Assembly: GCA_031289385.1 (NCBI GenBank)
Contig: JAITPP010000057.1
Location: forward strand, 1-7,736
DNA length: 7,736 bases
DNA from: Prevotellaceae bacterium
GTDB lineage: Bacteria; Bacteroidota; Bacteroidia; Bacteroidales; UBA932
Direction: 5' to 3'
Position numbers and translations under genes: made by a program. How positions within the stretch are numbered: the first letter of the stretch is position 1; each line of letters begins with the position of its first letter. Below, piece by piece: positions 1 through 4,695 of the stretch. Below the pieces are notes generated by a model. It was not told where the DNA came from, made no database searches, and was given only the letters and a program-made list of their open reading frames with translations.

Positions 1-246
1 CGCATTGAGGCGCACGTCTGCATTTGCTTTGTGGCGTACAAAATTTATAAAGAGTTAGAGCGGATTCTTAAAATTAGCGGCATTAAATTGAGTGTTGATA
101 AGGTGTTGGACATTGCAAAGACAATAACAACAGTAAAAGTCAAACTACAGCAAAGTAAAGAAACGCTGACTAAAACAATGTTAGTCACGCCAAAACACAA
201 ATCAATCGCTCAACTTTTTGACGAAAATTTTTGGGAAAAATTGTAG
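1..246 (+). CDS. IS1634-like (IS4-type DDE) transposase, C-terminal fragment
   Basis: This is the last 81 codons of a transposase whose beginning lies left of the window. The reading frame is open from base 1 and ends at TAG 244-246. The GTG at 31 is only an internal valine codon, so the gene should be treated as 5'-partial. The residues at the edge (RIEAHVCICFVAYKIYKELERIL) match my recollection of the region after the catalytic glutamate in IS1634-type DDE transposases, where an R-I-E-A-H motif leads into a hydrophobic helix. The ending (HKSIAQLFDENFWEKL) also resembles that group in Bacteroidales. The DDE catalytic residues themselves are outside the window. The enzyme would cut and join the ends of its own insertion sequence. 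No frameshift or stop is seen here, so whether the element is intact cannot be judged. The family call rests on recognition of this tail only. Confidence 0.8.
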   Translation, partial: RIEAHVCICFVAYKIYKELERILKISGIKLSVDKVLDIAKTITTVKVKLQQSKETLTKTMLVTPKHKSIAQLFDENFWEKL

Positions 247-267
247 GGTGTCGCTTTGTCAAAGTCA

Positions 268-309
268 GGATAAATGAGCATTCATTATAAATTTAATTTA
301 TTTTTATCC
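268..309. repeat. Nested inverted repeats in the IS tail (possible three-way junction)
   Basis: Outer arms GGATAAA (268-274) and TTTATCC (303-309) are perfect complements. They enclose two further perfect hairpins: AATGA (273-277) with TCATT (282-286), and ATAAAT (287-292) with ATTTAT (296-301). Almost all of the 42 bases can pair, apart from a two-base overlap between the outer and first inner stem. This could fold at the 3' end of the transposase mRNA or be subterminal IS structure. The pairs are mostly A-T, so chance is a serious alternative. Confidence 0.4.
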
Positions 310-329
310 AAAACTCGGGTTGTAAAAAT

Positions 330-361
330 AAAAAAAGAGTTTCAATAAAATTCCGAAACCC
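330..361 (-). terminator. Rho-independent terminator of the minus-strand operon
   Basis: Read on the minus strand, GGGTTTC (361-355) pairs with GAAACTC (343-337). This gives seven pairs including one G-U, around an 11-base loop, followed directly by six T (336-331) within a longer T-rich run. It lies about 53 bp past the stop codon of the outer-membrane protein gene at 414, which is where an operon terminator is expected. Read on the plus strand the stem has an A-C mismatch and a weaker T tract, so it probably acts mainly on minus-strand transcripts. Confidence 0.7.
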
Positions 362-413
362 TTTCATCTATTTCAAACTAAGAAAAATCTACAATATCAT
401 TATCATATTTTTA

Positions 414-3161
414 TCATCTTCGCATCATCATTCCGCCGCCGGGTCCGCCCATCGACGAGCTGCCGCTTACCGATTGCCCTCCGAAAACATTAAAGCGGTA
501 GGTGAACGAAACCATAAAATAGCAATTCAGCGTATTTGTTAATGATTGTTGTATGTAATTGTCGGTTGCCGAATATGATATGTTCTTTTTATCGCGTAAA
601 ATATCGTTTACCGAAAATTTTATTGTTCCTTTATTTTTCATAATGCTTTTTTCAATTCCTGCATTCCACACTACTTGCGACACGTCGTAGCCTGCTGCGT
701 AGCCGCTTCCGCTTTTAAACGATACGTCGCTTACAAAAGTAAAACTTAGCGGCAGATAAACGGTTGTCCATGCGTTAACGTCGTAATCGCGAATATTTTG
801 GTCGTTTTTTGAGGCTAATGAGTTTTTTGTATTTGTAAATGTTACTGTTCCGCTAAGTCCCAAATCCATAAACAGCGTGCTGAATTGCAAGCCCAAATTA
901 GGAATATATCGGTTGTATTGAGTTTTGTTTTTTAGTCCGTTATTTAAACTTACGTTTTGGTTTAATTGCACTCGCGACGACGAATTAAGTTGAAATGAAG
1001 TGTTTATCGGGAAATTAACGGTAACGTCGCTGCTTAAACTCCATACTCCGTTTACATTATCGTAAGTTCTTTGCTGAATACCTGCGGTGTCGAATGTTGA
1101 TTTTGAAACTATGCTGTTTTGTGCCATACTTCCGCGTAAGCGCACCATTAATGTACGCATTTTTGCGCGATTGTTGAGGTTGTATCTTACATCCAACGAA
1201 TGTGTAAAACTTGGTTTAAGATTGGCATTACCAAAACTTATCATTAGCGGATTTGTTCTGTCAACCCAAGGGTCTAATTGTGTTAAACTCGGTTGTCCTG
1301 TTCGTGTGTTATAATCAACTCGTATGTTGTGCGATTTTGTAAAGTTATATTGAAATTGCGCCATAGGTCCAAAATTTGTAACGTTGCGTTCCTGTTCTAT
1401 TTGCAGTTCCTGCCCATTTTCGTAACGTGTTCGTATGCTTTGCGATGATTGCGGATTAACATTAACGCCTACCTGAAAATTATATTTATCGGCGGTGCGT
1501 TTATAACTTAGGTGTATTTGCTGATTAATATATTTATTTTCGTAACTGTTGCTGTATATAGAATCAAAATCGGTGTAATTTCCAGAGCCATCGTTATTGT
1601 AAGTATCTGTTTCTTGATCGCGGTTGTTTGCGCTGTACGAATAGCGGAATTGCAGAAAATCGTTTTTTGATAAAGGCTCAATATAAGATGCTTGTAAACG
1701 ATATGTTATGCTATTGCTTTTATTGTTCGACAGTTGATCTAAATTCAAAATCGAATCGGATTTCACATATCGAGTTCTCGAATCTGATTTTGTAAAACCT
1801 TTGGTATCGCTTCCGCTGTATTGCAATTCGAACGATAAATTTCTTCCCGTTGTTCCGAATTTATGACTGTAATCTAATTCTGCACCGTAAGATAATGTTT
1901 TGCTTTCGGTGCGACTGTGCTGCACATTTGTATTTACGGTATCAAAATCGCCGCCGAATGTTTCCGACGAACTTGTTCTGTACGAGTCGGAATGTGAATG
2001 GCTGCCTTGCGGGCGAAATATAATTGTATTATAATCGTTGGGTTTGTACGTGAACCGCACATTTGAACTGTAATTTCTGTTGTATGTATCGGATGATGAC
2101 GATGAGTTTCTATAAAACGAACTGTCTTGTTGTGCGCTGTTTTTCAAAAATGTTTCGGTATTCGACGAACTTTCTACATTGGTGTTTCTGTAAGTAAAAT
2201 ATCCGTTTCCTTCAACTGTTAATTTGTCGGTAGCATAACTTGCAATGTCAAGCCCGCCCATTCCAGCCGTTGTATTTCCAGATGTTCCTCCGAATGTATT
2301 TCGTCCGCCGCGCCCTGTATTTGTGTTATTAAAATTGCTGATTAAAGTAAATCGGCTGTTTGTTGTCAATCTGTTTACGAATGCGCTTTCGTCAAATCGT
2401 AGTTTATTGCCTGCTTCGTTTTTAATATCACTTCCCAAACCGCTGTTAAGATTTCCCATCCAGCCTTGTTGCTGTCCTTTTTTTATTTCGAGGTTAATTA
2501 CGGTTTCTTCTTCTCCATCGCTAATTCCTGTAAGTCTTTCCTGTTCCGATTTTCTTTCGAGTACCTGAACTTTTTCAACAATTTTTACAGGAACGTTTTT
2601 TGTTGCAAGAGTAGGGTCGTTTGCAAAAAATTCTTTTCCTCCAAGCAAAACTTTAGTTACCTCTTTTCCGCCTGCGGTAACAGTTCCGTCTTTATCAACC
2701 TGAACGCCGGGTAGTTTTTTCAAAAGATCTTCAATAACGGCGTTATCTTGCAATTTATAAGCATTTGGATTGTATTCTATGGTATCGCCTTTTATTGTTA
2801 CGGCGGTTGCTTTTCCAACCACGCTTGCGCCTTGCAGCATAATTCCGCTTTTCAATACAATATTGCCTAATTTAAATTCTTTGGTATTTCCGTCAATGTA
2901 TATTTTTTTGCTGAAATCGTCATAACCTATATACGATATTTTTATCATGTAAGTGCCTTTGGCTACATCTTTTATTGTAAAATTTCCGTTATCGTCGGTA
3001 GAAACGCCTTTTATATAAATTGTGTCGGGCATGCTGTGTAACATAACCGTAGCCATTGGCAACGATTCTTCTCCATCGGTTAAAACGCCTGTAATGTTTG
3101 TTTGAGCCGAAGCGTAAAGTCCGAAAAACAGTAGCGTAGCGGCAAATAAGATTTTTTTCAT
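414..3161 (-). CDS. Outer-membrane beta-barrel protein with N-terminal carboxypeptidase-D-like domain (TonB-receptor-like)
   Basis: A 915-residue exported protein predicted to sit in the outer membrane. Residues 1-20 are a signal peptide with probable cleavage at SAQ|T. Residues about 22-105 form a carboxypeptidase-D regulatory-like beta-sandwich (ITGVLTDGE, then VSTDDNGNF, then ISYIGY). Residues about 120-228 are plug-like and carry the hallmarks of a common Bacteroidota family: GDTIEYNPNAYK (125-136), VIEDLLKKLPGVQVDKDG (142-159), LLGGKEFFANDP (172-183). The rest is Ser/Asn/Thr-rich amphipathic strands of the 'outer membrane protein beta-barrel' type. The last strand appears to end near FTYRFNVF (886-893). 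A 22-residue tail rich in Gly, Ser and Met and ending MMMRR follows. No clear TonB box is visible, although ASVVGK (112-117) sits where one could be. It follows the upstream gene by 9 bp without a Shine-Dalgarno sequence, so co-transcription is very likely. This is not a SusC: it lacks the SusC/RagA plug signature. The transported substrate, if any, is unknown. Confidence 0.88.
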   Translation of the reverse strand: MKKILFAATLLFFGLYASAQTNITGVLTDGEESLPMATVMLHSMPDTIYIKGVSTDDNGNFTIKDVAKGTYMIKISYIGYDDFSKKIYIDGNTKEFKLGNIVLKSGIMLQGASVVGKATAVTIKGDTIEYNPNAYKLQDNAVIEDLLKKLPGVQVDKDGTVTAGGKEVTKVLLGGKEFFANDPTLATKNVPVKIVEKVQVLERKSEQERLTGISDGEEETVINLEIKKGQQQGWMGNLNSGLGSDIKNEAGNKLRFDESAFVNRLTTNSRFTLISNFNNTNTGRGGRNTFGGTSGNTTAGMGGLDIASYATDKLTVEGNGYFTYRNTNVESSSNTETFLKNSAQQDSSFYRNSSSSSDTYNRNYSSNVRFTYKPNDYNTIIFRPQGSHSHSDSYRTSSSETFGGDFDTVNTNVQHSRTESKTLSYGAELDYSHKFGTTGRNLSFELQYSGSDTKGFTKSDSRTRYVKSDSILNLDQLSNNKSNSITYRLQASYIEPLSKNDFLQFRYSYSANNRDQETDTYNNDGSGNYTDFDSIYSNSYENKYINQQIHLSYKRTADKYNFQVGVNVNPQSSQSIRTRYENGQELQIEQERNVTNFGPMAQFQYNFTKSHNIRVDYNTRTGQPSLTQLDPWVDRTNPLMISFGNANLKPSFTHSLDVRYNLNNRAKMRTLMVRLRGSMAQNSIVSKSTFDTAGIQQRTYDNVNGVWSLSSDVTVNFPINTSFQLNSSSRVQLNQNVSLNNGLKNKTQYNRYIPNLGLQFSTLFMDLGLSGTVTFTNTKNSLASKNDQNIRDYDVNAWTTVYLPLSFTFVSDVSFKSGSGYAAGYDVSQVVWNAGIEKSIMKNKGTIKFSVNDILRDKKNISYSATDNYIQQSLTNTLNCYFMVSFTYRFNVFGGQSVSGSSSMGGPGGGMMMRR

Positions 3162-3170
3162 ATAATATAA

Positions 3171-3917
3171 TTATTTTGTTAATTGTGTGTAAATCCAGAA
3201 TGAATATCCTTTTGACATTTCGCGCATTTGGCGTTGCATATCGCCACTCATTCTGCCGCCGCCCGGTCTGCCGCCGCCACCGCCGCCAAAATTAGGCATT
3301 TGCATTCCGTTTAAAACTATTCCTACGGCAAAAGTATTTTTACCGTTAATCTGTTCCGATTTGCAAAATGTGGCGAAAGGAATTTTATATTCTGCAATTG
3401 TGTTGTCGTTTTTGCCGCTGTATTCAACTTTTATTTCGAGTTCATCAACTTTGTAAGTATTATCCTTGATGTTTTCAAAACCGCGCAGTTCCATTGTTTT
3501 ATAAGTTCTTTCGCTTTCCTGACGGCGCACATCTTCGCGTGTGGCGTTTCTGTCGCGCGACGAAAAACGCTCTTCCCACGAAAGAGGAACAGGATATTTT
3601 ATTCCTGTTTTACGTTTTTCTTTTCCGTCAGCCGAAATCCAAACTTCAACGCCGCCCATAGTGAATTTAGTCATTGCCGCATCGGCGGTTGCTTTTATAA
3701 GAACGTAAAGATTTTCGTCATCGTTGGCGATGCTGTACATTAAGCCGCTGGCTTCATCAAAAAACGAAATGGCTGATTCCCAATCAGCATCGTCGCCATC
3801 TACAACAATATTGTTAATAAATTCCGCTTTAAGCGGCTCTTTTTCGGTTTGCGCTATCGCATTAAAGCAAAGTATCATACTCATTGACAGCAATGTAAAT
3901 TTAATTTTTCTCATCAT
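3171..3917 (-). CDS. Exported CBM9/DOMON-like beta-sandwich protein with Gly-rich loop, unknown function
   Basis: A 248-residue protein. Residues 1-22 form a signal peptide ending NAIA-Q; there is no lipobox cysteine at a suitable site, so it is probably periplasmic or surface-associated rather than a lipoprotein. Residues about 33-110 resemble the start of CBM9/DOMON-like domains: NNIVVDGDDADWESA (35-49), IANDDENLYVLIKA (63-76), GVEVWISADG (89-98). A charged helix-like stretch (114-140) follows. Further strands come at 157-204, then a low-complexity segment GGGGGGRPGGGRM (211-223), a Met/Arg/Gln stretch, and a final strand YSFWIYTQLTK (238-248). CBM9-type domains can bind sugars or haem-like ligands, but no binding residues can be assigned here. 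It is first in the operon with the barrel gene, which suggests a shared envelope role. Two adjacent ATGs (3917 and 3914) are both usable starts; the leader is A-rich with no Shine-Dalgarno sequence. Confidence 0.75.
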   Translation of the reverse strand: MMRKIKFTLLSMSMILCFNAIAQTEKEPLKAEFINNIVVDGDDADWESAISFFDEASGLMYSIANDDENLYVLIKATADAAMTKFTMGGVEVWISADGKEKRKTGIKYPVPLSWEERFSSRDRNATREDVRRQESERTYKTMELRGFENIKDNTYKVDELEIKVEYSGKNDNTIAEYKIPFATFCKSEQINGKNTFAVGIVLNGMQMPNFGGGGGGRPGGGRMSGDMQRQMREMSKGYSFWIYTQLTK

Positions 3918-3959
3918 TTATTATGTTTTTATTTGATTTATTTATATTCTATTTTATAC

Positions 3960-3989
3960 AAAAAAACAACTGTTGAATTACAACAACTG
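3960..3989 (-). promoter_or_regulatory. Terminator-like hairpin upstream of the minus operon (possible attenuator)
   Basis: On the minus strand CAGTTGTTG (3989-3981), loop TAATT and CAACAGTTG (3975-3967) form a nine-pair stem containing two G-U wobbles, followed immediately by seven T (3966-3960). On the plus strand the same positions give two A-C mismatches, so the fold is favoured only in minus-strand RNA. It ends about 43 bases before the start codon at 3917. It could be a leader attenuator or the terminator of a short upstream transcript. Stem GC content is modest, which limits confidence. Confidence 0.45.
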
Positions 3990-4153
3990 CAAATTTGATA
4001 ATAGTTTTTGAAAAAGGTTTAATTTTGGAAGAAAAATATTTTAGTTTTAACTAATATTCACTTTTTGTTTAGAAGCAATATAAACAAAATTCAATACAAA
4101 TATTATTTGTTAAATGCGCAGCAAATTATAACAAAATATAATAAACTTACAAT

Positions 4154-4180
4154 TTATATGTTATTAATAAACGCATATAA
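4154..4180. repeat. AT-rich dyad with central palindrome
   Basis: TTATATG (4154-4160) and CATATAA (4174-4180) are inverted copies flanking the perfect 10-bp palindrome TTATTAATAA (4161-4170). It could be a protein-binding site in the divergent control region, but the base composition makes such dyads likely by chance. Confidence 0.2.
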
Positions 4181-4315
4181 TCGTTGCCACATATATATTT
4201 TATGATTATATAAAATAGATTTTTCTTATAAAATATTATTTTCTGTTACAATATGTAATAAATCAACTTAATTTAGAATCTGTTTAAAATGAAATAAATA
4301 TTCGACAATTATGTT

Positions 4316-4323
4316 CAAAGTTA
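4316..4323 (-). promoter_or_regulatory. Isolated TAnnTTTG match on the minus strand
   Basis: Read on the minus strand the bases are TAACTTTG, an exact match to the Bacteroidota -7 element. No TTTG or TTG occurs at the expected 19-21 base spacing upstream (the corresponding minus-strand bases are ATAACTTCCT). If used, it would start a transcript about 390 bases ahead of the minus operon and run through the hairpin at 3960-3989. Confidence 0.2.
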
Positions 4324-4364
4324 ATAAATTATACGAATTAAGGAAGTTATAAAAGTTGGTTTTT

Positions 4365-4389
4365 AAGATTTTTCAATGTTAAAAATCTT
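4365..4389. repeat. 9-bp perfect inverted repeat
   Basis: AAGATTTTT (4365-4373) and AAAAATCTT (4381-4389) are exact complements around a seven-base loop CAATGTT. There are only two G-C pairs across the stem counting both arms. No strong T tract follows on either strand, so a terminator role is unlikely; an operator or chance occurrence are the alternatives. Confidence 0.25.
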
Positions 4390-4505
4390 TATATTATTCA
4401 TTATTAAAATAAATAAGAACAAAAAACACTAATAATATCATAAAAATTACACAATAAAGAACAATGTTATTAAAATTTAAATAATTATTTGGTTTGAAAA
4501 AATAG

Positions 4506-4525
4506 GTTAAATTTTACGATTTAAC
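4506..4525. promoter_or_regulatory. Candidate operator dyad GTTAAAT-N6-ATTTAAC
   Basis: A perfect 7-6-7 dyad with half-sites at 4506-4512 and 4519-4525 lies about 75 bp upstream of the -33 element of the susC-like promoter. That position and architecture would suit an activator binding site. The evidence is symmetry only, and such dyads are expected by chance in DNA this AT-rich. Confidence 0.25.
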
Positions 4526-4597
4526 ATTTCTGCAACTTTTTAATTATTTAATAATCAATATTATATGTAATTAATAGCAATTTTTTTTCGATATATG

Positions 4598-4636
4598 TTG
4601 CAAATTATATATTAAATGAATTATATTTGTAAAAAA
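4598..4636 (+). promoter_or_regulatory. Bacteroidota-type promoter of the susC-like gene
   Basis: TATATTTG at 4622-4629 fits the Bacteroidota -7 consensus TAnnTTTG exactly. TTG at 4598-4600 (preceded by G rather than T) lies 21 bases upstream, within the expected spacing for the -33 TTTG element. The start of transcription would fall near 4635, giving a leader of about 60 bases before the ATG at 4696. This is the only place on the plus strand of the intergenic region where I found both elements correctly spaced. Confidence 0.65.
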
Positions 4637-4644
4637 AGAGAGAA

Positions 4645-4671
4645 ATCTTTATGAAAAATAAAGATAATTAA
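4645..4671 (+). promoter_or_regulatory. Leader hairpin overlapping a six-codon mini-ORF upstream of the susC-like gene
   Basis: ATCTTTAT (4645-4652) and ATAAAGAT (4658-4665) form a perfect eight-pair hairpin with loop GAAAA, inside the predicted 5' leader. An ATG at 4651, at the edge of the loop, opens a mini-ORF MKNKDN ending at TAA 4669-4671, 24 bases before the real start codon. It may influence translation or stability of the message. Nothing shows that the mini-ORF is translated, and the stem is AT-rich. Confidence 0.3.
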
Positions 4672-4695
4672 AACAAAATCATTAAAAAAATTCGC

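Larger units (their letters stand above)
1..325 (+). mobile_element. Right part of an insertion sequence (IS1634-like), left end outside the window
   Basis: The transposase tail is followed by about 80 non-coding bases before unrelated sequence begins (the terminator of the minus-strand operon). Insertion sequences usually end within about 100 bp of the transposase stop. The segment CCAAAACTCGGGTTGTAA at 308-325 is my candidate for the terminal inverted repeat, because it is the only GC-containing block between the stop codon and the terminator. The exact boundary is inferred. Only one end is visible, so neither the inverted-repeat match nor a target-site duplication can be tested here. Confidence 0.45.
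3918..4695. other. Long AT-rich divergent intergenic region
   Basis: These 778 bp separate the divergently transcribed minus operon and susC-like gene. I find no credible coding sequence in it: stops are frequent in all frames. Composition is extreme; rows 4201-4260 and 4381-4440 each hold only 7 G/C in 60. It contains the promoter and leader of the susC-like gene at the right end, a terminator-like hairpin near the minus operon, and several AT-rich dyads listed separately. It is longer than needed for two promoters, so a small RNA or extended leader is possible but unproven. Confidence 0.8.

Noticed and set aside
31..246. A separate 71-residue protein starting at GTG 31
   Set aside because: The same frame is open to base 1 and the upstream codons continue the transposase motif R-I-E-A-H, so this is the tail of a longer gene.
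1087..2714. Several plus-strand open frames (1087-1314, 2245-2568, 2466-2714) opposite the outer-membrane protein gene
   Set aside because: They lie wholly inside a 915-codon gene with clear domains and give Ser/Phe/Pro/Leu-rich products typical of antisense frames, with no recognisable motif.
3239..3287. Collagen-like or antifreeze repeat protein suggested by the Gly/Pro run
   Set aside because: The run is only 13 residues with no Gly-X-Y periodicity, set inside an otherwise beta-sandwich-like protein.
3724..3936. Plus-strand open frame opposite the start of the CBM9/DOMON-like gene
   Set aside because: It is the antisense of the signal-peptide and N-terminal region of a supported gene, with no promoter or family resemblance.
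4472..4515. Inverted pair AAAATTTAA (near 4471-4480) and TTAAATTTT (near 4507-4515)
   Set aside because: The arms contain no G or C and are separated by about 28 bases; pairs like this are expected by chance in sequence of this composition.
3918..4695. CRISPR array, tRNA or phage attachment site in the long AT-rich region
   Set aside because: There are no regularly spaced direct repeats, no cloverleaf with a T-loop motif and no duplicated tRNA end; the repeats present are short AT-rich dyads.
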